DNA from: UBA1447 sp964627535
GTDB taxonomy: Bacteria; Bacillota; Clostridia; Oscillospirales; Acutalibacteraceae
NCBI GenBank assembly: GCA_964627535.1
Contig: CAZVJW010000014.1
Span: 14,154-78,153, forward strand
Direction of reading: 5' to 3'
Length of the DNA: 64,000 nucleotides
Of the stretch, positions 26,472 through 36,115 are shown piece after piece. Under the pieces are notes generated by a model. The model was given only the letters and a program-made list of their open reading frames with translations. It searched no databases and was not told the origin of the DNA. Within the stretch, counting starts at the first letter, position 1. The number at the start of each line of letters is the position of its first letter. The translations under genes were made by a program, and so were the position numbers.

Positions 26472-28034
26472 TCACAACGGTAATGAAGACAGGGCCTTTT
26501 TAATAGCTGAAAGCGTGTTGAAAACAGACATCAAGCTGCTGAAGTGACCGGATGGCTGCGGTGTTTCCTTCTGCACATAAAGCGTCTTGCCGCGGTTATC
26601 GGTCGCCAAAAACTGCGGGTGCGCAGGGTCGGCCCAAACGGTTTGCTGCGTTTTGGTTTCAAGCAGCCAAAATACGAATTCGTTGTAATCCGATTGATAG
26701 GGGCATCCGACATGGCCGACATCGCGGAAAAACCACACGAGCTCCGGAAGCAGGCATGGGGATGCGTCGATAACCTTGTCCGGTGAAATGTAGTTTTTAC
26801 CGTCCAAATAGTTTTGCTGAACATAACCGGTAGGCAGGGTGGTGCCGATAGGCGCGGTGGTTGCTCCGCCGCTTGTGCAGTAAGAGTCAAGGACACTGTC
26901 GCCTTGCTGGCCGGCCGATTCAAAAATCGGCACCAACGGGCTGTTGTAATGCGAACAGATGGCGACCCGGACGCCATTTTGCATAGCGTTCTGAAGCAAC
27001 TCTTTTGTTTTCAAGCGAACATGGTAATGGAAATAGTCGATCTTTTGAATCAGTTCCGCGTTTACCGTTTCATCCAGCAGTGATTTCTTCACCTGTTCAT
27101 AGACTTCGTTCCGGACAGTCGCCCAGATGCCCGGCATGGTGCAAAAATTGTTTTTGACAAGTTCGTTTGCTAGCCTTCCATAAAGAGCGTTAATGCCGTT
27201 GTTGGTTAAATTCAATACGGGGTCGAGGATGCCCAAAAAGTTGAGCACTTCCAAAATCTGCGTCAACGTACCCTGTGTACCGTCAGACGTCTTCGTCTTG
27301 CTGTCTATGTAACGGATGAAGGCACCTTTGTCTATTTTAGCTTTATAAGTCATCAGGTCGCTGGAGATATGTGCGCCCTCCAAAACGCCTGTAACAAAAA
27401 CCAGATTTTCAATGTTTTCAGTGCCGTATTTCTCAATATACGCCAATATCTGCGCGCCGCCCAGGCTGCAGGCGGCAATATCTACCTTGCTATTGCCCGT
27501 TTCTCTTTTGGCTTTTTCAATCATCGTGTTTAAGTCAACGGCGTTTTTCATCGGGTCTTCGCGCCAGTCATAGTTGAAAAAATACACATAGTCCGTGCCC
27601 AGTTTGTCGCAGGCGGTATGCAAAAGACCCCTCTCGCCGCCGGTGCCCGTGGTCATGTCCGGGTAGTTGGCCAAAGACTCGGGAAAGGTGTCGGTTGTGA
27701 CATTGTATTTGGATGTTCCGTCCGCATTAAAGGCGATCGGCTCAAACAATTTGTAAGCAACCGGGATCAGCACATCACCCAGCTTGTTCCAATCCTGATA
27801 AACCGCCGCGGATGCCGCGCCGTATAAGCCCTGCAAAATAAGGCGCTGAATATCGAATTTTGGCAGAAAGACCTGCTGCTCGTCCGGTGTCCCTTTGTCT
27901 TTATAAAGAGGGAAAACATTCATGCCGCTCACGACAATCAGCGGTGTTTTTCCGGATCCTTGCGCGGCATAAACCGGCACAAACCCGGTTGCCGCCATAA
28001 TCAGCGCAAGCATGATGCAAAAAAGTTTTTTCAT
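26472..28034 (-). CDS. Secreted LCAT-like alpha/beta hydrolase, paralogue C
   Basis: 520 residues; first of the three tandem copies in transcription order. It has a signal peptide (MKKLFCIMLALIMAATGFVPVYA), TPLIVVSGMNVFPL, FNYDWREDP, elbow AACSLGGAQ (Ser190), QGDSVLDSYCTSGGA (likely Asp) and DVGHVGCPYQSDYNEFVFWLL (likely His). GAGGT precedes the ATG. It follows prmA by 33 nt, so the triplet may be read through from the housekeeping genes. Paralogues share a conserved Trp/Asp-rich segment QDWNKLGD of unknown role. Confidence 0.78.
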   Translation of the reverse strand: MKKLFCIMLALIMAATGFVPVYAAQGSGKTPLIVVSGMNVFPLYKDKGTPDEQQVFLPKFDIQRLILQGLYGAASAAVYQDWNKLGDVLIPVAYKLFEPIAFNADGTSKYNVTTDTFPESLANYPDMTTGTGGERGLLHTACDKLGTDYVYFFNYDWREDPMKNAVDLNTMIEKAKRETGNSKVDIAACSLGGAQILAYIEKYGTENIENLVFVTGVLEGAHISSDLMTYKAKIDKGAFIRYIDSKTKTSDGTQGTLTQILEVLNFLGILDPVLNLTNNGINALYGRLANELVKNNFCTMPGIWATVRNEVYEQVKKSLLDETVNAELIQKIDYFHYHVRLKTKELLQNAMQNGVRVAICSHYNSPLVPIFESAGQQGDSVLDSYCTSGGATTAPIGTTLPTGYVQQNYLDGKNYISPDKVIDASPCLLPELVWFFRDVGHVGCPYQSDYNEFVFWLLETKTQQTVWADPAHPQFLATDNRGKTLYVQKETPQPSGHFSSLMSVFNTLSAIKKALSSLPL

Positions 28035-28067
28035 GATGAATACCTCACATGCCGATAATATTTTTAT

Positions 28068-28991
28068 TTATGCCGGTGAACACTCAAAGCAAAGCCATCC
28101 GTTGCATTCGTGCCTTTTCATAACATTCAGCCCGTATTTTTCAAATGCGGCCAGCACGTCATTCTCCCGCAGGTCAATGATGCCGGAGACAATGAATACG
28201 CCGCCGGGCTTCAGAAAATTCCTGATATCTTTGCTCAGTATTATTATAATTTCGGCAACGATATTTGCGGCAACGACATCAAATCTTTCATCGATTTCAT
28301 CGGCAAGATTGCCGTTGATAACATTATATTTGGGCGGCGCGAAACCGTTCAGTCTTCCGTTTTCCCTTGCCGTTTTAACAGCAAGTTTGTCAATGTCAAC
28401 CCCTACCGCTGATTTTGCGCCCAAAAGCAAAGCCGCAACGGAAAGGATGCCGCTGCCGCAGCCGATATCAAGTATGGTGCTTTCGTCAGTCACATAAGGC
28501 TCAAGCGCTTCAAGGCACAGACGCGTGGTTTCGTGCCCTCCGTTGCCGAAAGCAAGACCGGGTTCTATACTGAAAACAACCCGGTCTCCCGTGTCATAAA
28601 CCTCTTCCCAAACAGGCCGGATTAATAAACGTTTGCCGACAGGCAGCGGTTTGAAAAACGCTTTCCAATTATTTTCCCAGTCTTCGTTTTTGCATAGTTC
28701 AGTCTTTATTTCGTGCTTGATGTGTTCTGCGGAATAGCGCTCCGAAAGAAAGGCAACTGCCTCTGCAGGGTTTTCCTCCGGAGAGATATAAACGTGAACA
28801 AGCCCCTTTGAACGATCTTTGCCTAAAAGAACCTCATCGATTAAATCAACGTGGGCAATTTCCCAAGTATCCGTTTCCAGATTTCTGTAATCCTCAATAT
28901 AAATCCCGTAGGGGACAACCATGTTGGCAATATCTCCGGCGTTGTCAATATCGTTTGCGTCAACCGTTATGATTATTTCGGTCCAGTCCAT
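28068..28991 (-). CDS. prmA: Ribosomal protein L11 methyltransferase
   Basis: S-adenosylmethionine-dependent methylation of L11. The 307-residue protein has the N-terminal L11-binding domain (MDWTEIIITVDANDIDNAG...) and a class I methyltransferase domain with motif I DIGCGSGILSVAALLLGA and post-motif VGVDID. The usual FGTGxHxTT is FGNGGHETT here, a mild variant. In many Clostridia prmA directly follows dnaJ; here it is over 20 kb away on the other strand. Confidence 0.95.
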   Translation of the reverse strand: MDWTEIIITVDANDIDNAGDIANMVVPYGIYIEDYRNLETDTWEIAHVDLIDEVLLGKDRSKGLVHVYISPEENPAEAVAFLSERYSAEHIKHEIKTELCKNEDWENNWKAFFKPLPVGKRLLIRPVWEEVYDTGDRVVFSIEPGLAFGNGGHETTRLCLEALEPYVTDESTILDIGCGSGILSVAALLLGAKSAVGVDIDKLAVKTARENGRLNGFAPPKYNVINGNLADEIDERFDVVAANIVAEIIIILSKDIRNFLKPGGVFIVSGIIDLRENDVLAAFEKYGLNVMKRHECNGWLCFECSPA

Positions 28992-29045
28992 CCGTACTCC
29001 TATATTCTACTGCAGCGGCGGGAGAAAACACCCGCACTGCGTTAT

Positions 29046-30065
29046 TTAATACTTGTTATGCACATCCTCGGCAAAGCACAGAAGGTCTTTGATTTCAAGC
29101 ACCTTGCCATCATCAAGAATAGCCTTGCCGCTCATTTTGCCGAAAACCTGATGCTGATCTGTAACAATAATACCGAGGCTTATTTTTGCTGCTCTGTCAA
29201 TCACCGGCACAAAATCCATTTCGAAACGGCCGTCGCTTGAGGTGAAAGTCCAGGGCTTCATGTAACTGTCATCCGGAATGTTGAAAATAACATCATCCAA
29301 TTTGTGGGCGATACCATTATAAAAGAGAATATTTTCTGAGGCGGCTGCAGTATTGCCGAAGCCATAACCGATGTTGAACCCAAAGGGTTTGCCTTCAACA
29401 ATCCCGTTACCGGAACCCCAGAACCAAGTGTTGTCATAGGTCCAGACACCGCGCCCCCAGTCAAGGGTGCCGAAGTCGGTTTCGGGGTTGAAAACATAAT
29501 CCCTGCCGTCAAAGTTTGCCTTGCCGCTTGCCCGCATGCAGTTTATTTTCTGGTTGTAATAAAACGCCTTCTTATTATCGGACCAAGGGGTTGCAATCAC
29601 CATGGTGTCCATTTCCGGCTGCTGCAGGGTGATGTCGCAGGTAAAGGTCTTGCCGTTTGTAAATTCTTTGAAGCTGCAGATGATATGCCGCTGACCAGGT
29701 GAAACGATATAATCAACATCAAGCCTTTTGTCATGGTAGGAAACATTGCCCTGAGATGTTGAAGGCAGCCTGAGCTTGCCCAAAGGCAGAGCGTTCAGTA
29801 CAGTCTGAGTTGTTTCCTTCGGCTTTGTGAAATCAAAAAGCGTAACCGATTGCAGGCCTATATATCCGTCATCCGAAATTGTCAGCGCAACGCCGAATTC
29901 TTTTGACATAATAATATAGTAGTCCCATTCTTTTATTCTGAAATTCGGAGCTTTGATTGCATTTCGGTCGTAAATTTGTACGGGCTTTCTTGACCAGCCA
30001 GGTTCAATGAGGCTGCCATCCTTATTAAGCAACGGATGTTCTGATGTTACTTCATGGTTACGCAT
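29046..30065 (-). CDS. DUF2804 family protein
   Basis: 339 residues, beta-rich, with no signal peptide or membrane helix. It starts MRNHEVTSEHPLLNKDGSLIEPGWSR, characteristic of DUF2804, and holds the WGRGVWTYDNTWFWGSGNG segment. Function unknown; some suggest a lipocalin-like fold. It lies between a YhaM-like gene and prmA on the same strand. Confidence 0.88.
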   Translation of the reverse strand: MRNHEVTSEHPLLNKDGSLIEPGWSRKPVQIYDRNAIKAPNFRIKEWDYYIIMSKEFGVALTISDDGYIGLQSVTLFDFTKPKETTQTVLNALPLGKLRLPSTSQGNVSYHDKRLDVDYIVSPGQRHIICSFKEFTNGKTFTCDITLQQPEMDTMVIATPWSDNKKAFYYNQKINCMRASGKANFDGRDYVFNPETDFGTLDWGRGVWTYDNTWFWGSGNGIVEGKPFGFNIGYGFGNTAAASENILFYNGIAHKLDDVIFNIPDDSYMKPWTFTSSDGRFEMDFVPVIDRAAKISLGIIVTDQHQVFGKMSGKAILDDGKVLEIKDLLCFAEDVHNKY

Positions 30066-30089
30066 AACTTATTCCTCCTATAAAATTAA

Positions 30090-31067
30090 TTATTTGTTTA
30101 TCAGGTTTGCTTTTGGCTCAACAATATTTCTGCCGTGATTATATAATTTTCTGTTATCTAATGCCCATTGACGTACAGTAAATTCACCGTTATCAACCTC
30201 ATCCACCGCCTGGGCTATTTCGTAAACTCTGGAATCCATAAGGTCAAGCTCGGCGAGTATTTCCGCTTCTAAAAACATAGGCCTGACGGCAGCGCCGAAT
30301 TCCGGTTCGCCGTGATGTGAAATTATCATATGTTCAAGCAGCATAAGCAACTTTTTCGGGGTACCGAGTTCGGTTCCTATTCGTTCAACGGCCATTGCCC
30401 CGCGAATAAGATGCCCCACTAAACTGCCATCGGTAGAATAACCGGATGCTATCCCTGTTTCGGCAACCTCAAATTCCTCTGTCTTTGCAATATCATGTAA
30501 AATTACTCCGGCGAAAAGCAAGTCACTGTCAACGAAAGGATATACCTTGCAAACGCCTTGGGCTAAGCGAAGTATGGAAAGCGTATGGTATAAAAGACCG
30601 CATCTCATTGAGTGGTGCAGTTTGAATGCCGCCGGCCAATAAATCAGTTTGCTTTTATATTCATCGATTATTGCAGTTGTTAAAACTTTTAGATCCTTTT
30701 CTTGAAAAGCGGCCACCATAGTCATTATTTCTGCGAGCATCTCTTCCCCGCTGAATTCGGCACTGGGGACGAAGTCGGCAATTGTTACCTCATCTGTATC
30801 AATCGCAGGACGAAGCCGTTCTACTCTTAATTGGTCGATATCATTATAAGCGGCAACGGTTCCTTTTACTTTTACAAGCTGGCCGGTCTCAAATCTCCCC
30901 TGCAACTCTTCTTTATAGTCCCAAAATTTTGCGACTATCTCTCCGGTTTTATCAGTCAAAACCAAATCTAAATAAGGCAAACCTTTTGCGGTTGTCTTTT
31001 TTTCGAGTGATTTTATGATACAAAAGCCTTCAACACCGCCGGCTTTATTAATAGCGGTTAAATTCAT
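30090..31067 (-). CDS. yhaM: YhaM-like 3'-5' exoribonuclease
   Basis: About 325 residues: an N-terminal OB fold (GFCIIKSLEKKTTAKGLPYLDLVLTDKTGEIVAKFWD) and an HD metal-binding domain (HHSMRCGLLYHTLSIL, VILHDIAKTEEF, EHMIISHHGEPEFG). This order is that of YhaM/CbfA exonucleases. The ATG at 31067 follows GGGGGGAT; the frame is open further upstream (to 31106) but without a ribosome site. First gene of the minus-strand block. Confidence 0.9.
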   Translation of the reverse strand: MNLTAINKAGGVEGFCIIKSLEKKTTAKGLPYLDLVLTDKTGEIVAKFWDYKEELQGRFETGQLVKVKGTVAAYNDIDQLRVERLRPAIDTDEVTIADFVPSAEFSGEEMLAEIMTMVAAFQEKDLKVLTTAIIDEYKSKLIYWPAAFKLHHSMRCGLLYHTLSILRLAQGVCKVYPFVDSDLLFAGVILHDIAKTEEFEVAETGIASGYSTDGSLVGHLIRGAMAVERIGTELGTPKKLLMLLEHMIISHHGEPEFGAAVRPMFLEAEILAELDLMDSRVYEIAQAVDEVDNGEFTVRQWALDNRKLYNHGRNIVEPKANLINK

Positions 31068-31170
31068 AATATCCCCCCATAAATGATTTTTTTGTTCAAT
31101 CAACATACAATATTGGATAATATGATATCATATAAGATAAAATAAAACAATAAATTTTGATTTAATCCTA

Positions 31171-31198
31171 TTGACTTTTTTGGGTTTGGTGTTAAACT
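31171..31198 (+). promoter_or_regulatory. Promoter of the FMN riboswitch / ribU transcript
   Basis: TTGACT, a 16-nt spacer, TAAACT; about 12 nt before the riboswitch aptamer. Confidence 0.55.
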
Positions 31199-31209
31199 GT
31201 ATTTAGCAA

Positions 31210-31345
31210 CTCAGGGCGGGGTTAAATTCCCCACCGGCGGTGTTACGGAGCAGATAAAAGCTACCGGTAACGATAGCCCGCGAGCCGTGAAAACGGTTGA
31301 TCCGGTGTAATTCCGGGGCCGACGGTACAGTCCGGATGAGAGAGA
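31210..31345 (+). ncRNA. FMN riboswitch (RFN element)
   Basis: Contains the conserved blocks TCAGGGCGGGGTTAAATTCC, CCACCGGCGGT, AGCCCGCGAGCC, GATCCGGTG, AATTCCGGGGCCGACGGT and ACAGTCCGGATGAGAGA in order. Binds FMN and controls the downstream riboflavin transporter. Confidence 0.97.
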
Positions 31346-31413
31346 AGCGCATACCAGCGTCTGTCGCCCTGTGTTTATTCGCGGGGTGTTATTTTATTTT
31401 TGGAGGCAGGTTA

Positions 31414-31980
31414 ATGGAACAAAAGATAAAAATTGATGTGCTCAAAATGGCGGAAATGGCAATGTTGGTTGCTATTTCGATTATTTCGCTTTATGTTATT
31501 CCGCTATGGTCAATCTTTCCTTCCGCGGCTTTTTTACAATATGACATCGCGGATGTACCCGTATTGATAGGTACTATGCTTTTTGGACCCGGCTCGGGAC
31601 TGCTGATACTGGCACTGGTCAGTGCTATACAAGGCTTAACAATTAGCGCAGCCAGCGGTTGGGTAGGAATTATAATGCATTTTTGTGCTTCGGGTGCATT
31701 GGTGTTGGTTTCCGGCTTCATATATAAAAAATGGAAAAAGGTTTGGTCGCTTATCATTGGCTTAGTGTTGGGTTCTCTTGCGATGACAGCTTTAATGGTT
31801 CCGCTAAACCTTATCTTGACAGTCCGGTTTTTCGGTGTGCCATATGAGGCGGTTAAAGATCTGCTTGTACCGGCAATTATTCCGTTTAACCTTATTAAGG
31901 CAGGTTTAAACTCAGCTTTAACAGTGGCTCTGTTTTTTCCGATAAGAAAAATATTTAAAAAGTTGAATTTCGTTAAATAG
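31414..31980 (+). CDS. ribU: Riboflavin ECF transporter S component RibU
   Basis: 188-residue membrane protein with about six helices. It imports riboflavin together with a shared ECF energy module that is not encoded here. Signature segments are LPLWSIFPSAAFLQYD-like (IPLWSIFPSAAFLQYDIADVP) and SAIQGLTISAASGWVGIIMHF. GGAGG precedes the ATG at 31414; the frame open from 31297 overlaps the riboswitch and is rejected. Control by the RFN element confirms the substrate class. Confidence 0.95.
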   Translation: MEQKIKIDVLKMAEMAMLVAISIISLYVIPLWSIFPSAAFLQYDIADVPVLIGTMLFGPGSGLLILALVSAIQGLTISAASGWVGIIMHFCASGALVLVSGFIYKKWKKVWSLIIGLVLGSLAMTALMVPLNLILTVRFFGVPYEAVKDLLVPAIIPFNLIKAGLNSALTVALFFPIRKIFKKLNFVK

Positions 31981-32033
31981 CCATTATTTTATCTTATTAA
32001 AAGTGAACAGATTTTAAATTTTTGCGTTTAATC

Positions 32034-32062
32034 TTGACAAATTTGACACAAAGCGGTAAAAT
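32034..32062 (+). promoter_or_regulatory. Promoter of metK
   Basis: TTGACA (32034-32039), a 17-nt spacer and TAAAAT (32057-32062), about 22 nt before the SAM-I aptamer. Confidence 0.75.
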
Positions 32063-32084
32063 TAACATACAAATTAAATATTTC

Positions 32085-32193
32085 CTTATTAAGAGCGGCT
32101 GAGGGTACAGGCCCTGTGAAGCCCGGCAACCAGTAAAGCTTAACACCTTTACAAGGTGCCAAATCCTGCGGTATTAACCGAAAGATAAGGTGT
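32085..32193 (+). ncRNA. SAM-I riboswitch (S-box)
   Basis: Hallmarks in order: CTTATTAAGAGCGGCTGAGG, AGGCCCTGTGAAGCCCGGCA, ACCAGTAAAG, AAGGTGCCAAATCCTGCGG, GAAAGATAAGG. Represses metK when S-adenosylmethionine is abundant. Confidence 0.97.
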
Positions 32194-32250
32194 TTCAAAC
32201 GCCCGCGGTTAGCCCGCGTGCGTTATTTTTTTACACAAGAAGGGGATTTT

Positions 32251-33405
32251 ATGGCAAGACATCTTTTTACATCAGAATCAGTAACAGAAGGGCATCCGGA
32301 TAAAATCTGTGACCAGATATCCGATGCTGTCCTTGATGCAATCATGGAACAGGACAATATGGGCAGGGTTGCCTGCGAATGCACCTGCACAACAGGTATG
32401 GTGTTTGTAATGGGCGAAATTTCGACAAGCTGCTATGTCGATATCCCGAAGCTTGTGAGGAAAGTGATATGCGATATCGGGTACGACAGTGCGGAAAAAG
32501 GCTTTGACGGAAATACCTGCGCGATTATCACATCGATTGACGAACAATCGTCGGATATTGCACTTGGAGTCGACAGAGAAGGCGCTGGGGACCAAGGTAT
32601 GATGTTCGGGTTTGCCTGTGATGAGACGCCGGAGTTTATGCCGCTTCCGATTTCGCTGGCCCATAAGCTTGTCCGCCGTTTGACCGAGGTCAGAAAAAAC
32701 GGGACACTTCCATATTTACGCGCTGACGGCAAGTCGCAGGTTACGGTGGAATATGATAAAGATGACAAGCCGTTCAGAGTGGATGCGGTTGTTATTTCAT
32801 CCCAGCACAGTGCGGATGCAAGTCTTGATATAATTCGTAAAGATATTATTGAAAAGGTCATTAGACCGACTATACCCGCCGGACTTATGGACGAAAATAC
32901 TATTATTTACATCAACCCCACCGGCCGTTTTGTCACCGGTGGCCCTCAGGGGGACAGCGGCCTGACAGGGCGCAAAATTATCGTTGATACTTATGGCGGA
33001 TATTCAAGGCACGGCGGCGGATCATTTTCCGGCAAGGACCCGACCAAGGTTGACCGTTCCGCAGCATACGCGGCAAGATATATTGCGAAAAATATAGTCG
33101 CCGCGGGACTTGCCAAAAAGTGCGAGGTTGAACTTGCCTATGCTATTGGGGTAGCCTGCCCGGTTTCCGTGATGGCTGAAACCTTTGGAACCGGTGTTAT
33201 TTCGGACGACACTTTAAGTAAAATCATCACCGAACAATTTGACCTTAGACCTGCCTCAATCATCAAAACTCTTGACCTTCGCCGGCCGATTTATAAGCAG
33301 CTGGCCGTGCTTGGACATGTCGGCAGATCCGATATTGACCTGCCTTGGGAAAAGACAGACAAGGCCGGCGATCTTCGCAAGGCTGCAGGCATAGACAACC
33401 TATAA
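32251..33405 (+). CDS. metK: S-adenosylmethionine synthase
   Basis: Makes S-adenosylmethionine from methionine and ATP. The 384-residue protein has the family motifs SESVTEGHPDKICDQ, GAGDQGMMFGFA and GGSFSGKDPTKVDRSAAYAAR. The ATG at 32251 has AAGGGG upstream. Regulated by the SAM-I riboswitch in its leader. It supplies the cofactor for the radical-SAM protein next door and for PrmA and the MmeI-like enzyme. Confidence 0.98.
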   Translation: MARHLFTSESVTEGHPDKICDQISDAVLDAIMEQDNMGRVACECTCTTGMVFVMGEISTSCYVDIPKLVRKVICDIGYDSAEKGFDGNTCAIITSIDEQSSDIALGVDREGAGDQGMMFGFACDETPEFMPLPISLAHKLVRRLTEVRKNGTLPYLRADGKSQVTVEYDKDDKPFRVDAVVISSQHSADASLDIIRKDIIEKVIRPTIPAGLMDENTIIYINPTGRFVTGGPQGDSGLTGRKIIVDTYGGYSRHGGGSFSGKDPTKVDRSAAYAARYIAKNIVAAGLAKKCEVELAYAIGVACPVSVMAETFGTGVISDDTLSKIITEQFDLRPASIIKTLDLRRPIYKQLAVLGHVGRSDIDLPWEKTDKAGDLRKAAGIDNL

Positions 33406-33429
33406 TCGGAAGTATGAATTAATATAATT

Positions 33430-33459
33430 GAGCCTGTCAAAGTGTTTTTTGGCAGGCTC
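33430..33459 (+). terminator. Hairpin after metK
   Basis: GAGCCTGTCAAA / TTTTGGCAGGCTC stem. There is no T-run after it, so it is only a probable terminator. Confidence 0.45.
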
Positions 33460-33469
33460 GAAACTTAAC

Positions 33470-33498
33470 TTGAAACTGAACATGCGATAATGTACAAT
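33470..33498 (+). promoter_or_regulatory. Promoter of the radical-SAM pair
   Basis: TTGAAA, a 17-nt spacer, TACAAT; 29 nt before the start codon. Confidence 0.6.
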
Positions 33499-33527
33499 AT
33501 CAATATTAAAAAGATACGGAGTTAAAT

Positions 33528-35372
33528 ATGTTGCCGAAAGAGATTGAAAAAATACTGCCATTGGTTCAAAAACCCGGGCGTTATACCGGCGGAGAACTGA
33601 ACAGCATCGTTAAAGATAAAAACGATGTTTCGGTTCGTTATGCCTTTTGTTTTCCGGATACTTATGAAATCGGCATGTCCCACCTCGGTATGAAAATTCT
33701 GTATTCACTTGCCAACAGCAGAGATGATACTTGGTGCGAAAGAGTCTTCGCTCCGTGGGTGGATATGGAGGACTTGATGAGACGCGAAGGGATTCGGCTC
33801 TACGCGCTCGAAAGCGGTGACCCGGTTGCGGATTTTGATATGATAGGCTTCACGCTGCAATATGAACTGAGTTACTCAAATGTGCTGAACATGCTTGACT
33901 TGGCAGGTTTGCCCATTAAAGCTGCCGACAGAACAGCACTTACCCCGATCGTTATAGGCGGCGGTCCCTGCGTATGCAATGCGGAACCCGTTGCGGAGTT
34001 TTTTGATCTCTTCCTTCCGGGAGAGGGTGAGGAGATATCCGGCGAGTTGATTGACCTGCTGAAAGAGCATAAACTGAATGGTTCCTCTAAAGCGGAATTT
34101 TTGCTGGCCGCCTCAAAAATAAATGGTGTATATGTACCTTCGCTCTATGACGTCAGTTATCTCCCGGACGGCACAGTTGAAGCAATTAAACCGCTGAGAG
34201 ACGCTCCGGCAAGGATTCATAAAAGGTTTATGAGCAATTTAGACACCATGTTTGCTCCGGATAATTTTATTGTGCCATTCCTTGAAATCGTGCATGACAG
34301 GGTAACGGTCGAAATATTCAGGGGATGTATCCGCGGCTGCCGTTTCTGCCAGGCCGGCTTTTTATACCGGCCTGTCAGGGAAAAATCTCCGGATACGGTC
34401 AACACACAGTGTAAAGTTCTTTGCGAAAGTACGGGATATGATGAGGTATCCCTTTGCTCCTTGAGCACAAGCGATTATACGCAAATAAACAGTCTTCTGA
34501 CCAAACTTTTCAATTGGACGGTCGATGACAAGGTTAACATTTCATTGCCGTCACTGCGGGCCGATAATTTTCCGGAGGAGCTTATAGAAAAACTGACCGA
34601 AGTGCGCCGCAGCGGGCTTACCTTTGCACCCGAAGCGGGATCACAGCGGTTAAGGGATACCATTAATAAAAATGTTACGGAAGAAGAAATTCTTTCAACT
34701 GTCCGCAAAGCATATGAGGGCGGATGGACGGCTGTGAAGCTTTATTTTATGTTAGGCTTACCGACCGAAACCTTTGAGGATATCAATGGCATAGCGGAAC
34801 TTGCGCAAAAAATTGTCGATGAATATTATATGAATCCGGACAGACCAAAGGGAAAAAGCGTTTCGGTTGCAGTCAGTGTTGCAAGTTTTGTGCCAAAACC
34901 CTTTACACCTTTTCAATGGGAACCTCAGGACACGCTGGAGATGCTTGAAAAAAAACAGAACTATCTGAGAGATTGCATCAAAACCCGTAAGGTGAATATA
35001 AGCCGCCATAACGCGAAGACCAGCTTTTTGGAGGGCGTTTTCGCGCGGGGCGACAGGCGGCTTTCAAAGGTTTTAGAACATGCCTGGCGTAAAGGCTGTC
35101 GTTTTGACGGTTGGGACGACCAGTTTAAAATGGATGTTTGGATGCAGGCTTTTGAGGAATGCGGTCTCTCACCGCAGTTTTACGCGAACCGAAAACGGGA
35201 TTTTAACGAAATATTGCCTTGGGACCATATGGACTACGGTGTCAGCAAGGCCTTTCTGATGAGCGAAAACAAAAAAGCGCACGCAGACAAAACTACCCCC
35301 AACTGCCGTGATAAGTGTTCCGGTTGCGGAATCAATTCTATTTGCGGAGGTATTTGCAATGCGCCCGATTAG
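33528..35372 (+). CDS. B12-binding-domain radical SAM protein (TIGR03960 type)
   Basis: 614 residues. An N-terminal B12-binding-like domain (RYAFCFPDTYEIGMSHLGMKIL) precedes a radical-SAM core with the 4Fe-4S motif CIRGCRFCQAG and the FAPEAGSQRLRD segment. The C-terminus is Cys-rich (CRDKCSGCGINSICGGIC), possibly a second cluster. It is always paired with the following gene (14-nt overlap). Such pairs commonly precede rng, rplU and rpmA; here rplS follows instead and no rng is seen. Function unknown, perhaps RNA or ribosome modification. Confidence 0.92.
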   Translation: MLPKEIEKILPLVQKPGRYTGGELNSIVKDKNDVSVRYAFCFPDTYEIGMSHLGMKILYSLANSRDDTWCERVFAPWVDMEDLMRREGIRLYALESGDPVADFDMIGFTLQYELSYSNVLNMLDLAGLPIKAADRTALTPIVIGGGPCVCNAEPVAEFFDLFLPGEGEEISGELIDLLKEHKLNGSSKAEFLLAASKINGVYVPSLYDVSYLPDGTVEAIKPLRDAPARIHKRFMSNLDTMFAPDNFIVPFLEIVHDRVTVEIFRGCIRGCRFCQAGFLYRPVREKSPDTVNTQCKVLCESTGYDEVSLCSLSTSDYTQINSLLTKLFNWTVDDKVNISLPSLRADNFPEELIEKLTEVRRSGLTFAPEAGSQRLRDTINKNVTEEEILSTVRKAYEGGWTAVKLYFMLGLPTETFEDINGIAELAQKIVDEYYMNPDRPKGKSVSVAVSVASFVPKPFTPFQWEPQDTLEMLEKKQNYLRDCIKTRKVNISRHNAKTSFLEGVFARGDRRLSKVLEHAWRKGCRFDGWDDQFKMDVWMQAFEECGLSPQFYANRKRDFNEILPWDHMDYGVSKAFLMSENKKAHADKTTPNCRDKCSGCGINSICGGICNAPD

Positions 35373-36033
35373 AGTATGGTTCAGTAAAACCGGCAATGCT
35401 AAATATATATCGCATCTTGACCTTAACCGATGCATGACCAGAGCGGTGCGAAGGGCGCACATACCGCTTTGGTATACCGAAGGTTTCAACCCGCATCCAT
35501 ATATCACCTTTGCCCTGCCGCTGTCCCTCGGGCATGAAAGCGAGGCGGAGCCGATGGATATATGTATAGAAGGTGACGTGAAAAACCGTGAAATCAAAGA
35601 ACGCCTGGCAAGTGTTATGCCGGATGGCATCAAAATTACGGAAGTCAGTGATGCTCAGTGCGATGCAAAAGAAATAAGTTATGCAGAATATGAAATAGTG
35701 TTGGATTTTGACAATAAAAGCGAAGCTGTACAATTTGCTGAAAAGTCGAAAAATCTTTTAGCCGGGGGTGAACTGAAAGCCGAAAAATCGGGTAAACAGG
35801 GCAGGCACAAGGTAATGAAGCAAGTCGCTTTAAAAGACTATATCTTCGGCTTTGATGTCAACAATACCGGCGGGAAAGTTTTGCTGAATTTTATGCTTTC
35901 AGCAGGAAACACATCCAATCTAAATCCGGTTCTGATTTTGGAAAGCCTGAGTTCCGCAACAGGAATTGCTGTTAAACCCGACAAAATAGTAAGAAAAAGA
36001 TTATTAAAAGCGGATTTTGAAGTTTTCAGGTGA
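35359..36033 (+). CDS. TIGR03936 / DUF2344 radical-SAM-linked protein
   Basis: 224 residues starting MRPIRVWFSKTGNAKYISHLDLNRCMTRAVRRA, the family signature, with PLWYTEGFNPHPYITFALPLSLG. Obligate companion of the upstream radical-SAM protein; the ATG at 35359 lies within the last codons of that gene and has GGAGG 8 nt upstream, so translation is coupled. The frame opens earlier at 35308 but without a ribosome site. Function not established. Confidence 0.92.
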   Translation: MRPIRVWFSKTGNAKYISHLDLNRCMTRAVRRAHIPLWYTEGFNPHPYITFALPLSLGHESEAEPMDICIEGDVKNREIKERLASVMPDGIKITEVSDAQCDAKEISYAEYEIVLDFDNKSEAVQFAEKSKNLLAGGELKAEKSGKQGRHKVMKQVALKDYIFGFDVNNTGGKVLLNFMLSAGNTSNLNPVLILESLSSATGIAVKPDKIVRKRLLKADFEVFR

Positions 36034-36081
36034 TTGTTTCGGCTGAAAAGCTTCATAAAGACAAATATTTAAATAAAATAC

Positions 36082-36110
36082 TTGAAACCTTGAACTATTT
36101 GTGATATTAT
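36082..36110 (+). promoter_or_regulatory. Promoter of rplS
   Basis: TTGAAA, a 17-nt spacer, TATTAT with an extended TGA upstream. Confidence 0.6.
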
Positions 36111-36115
36111 ATCCG

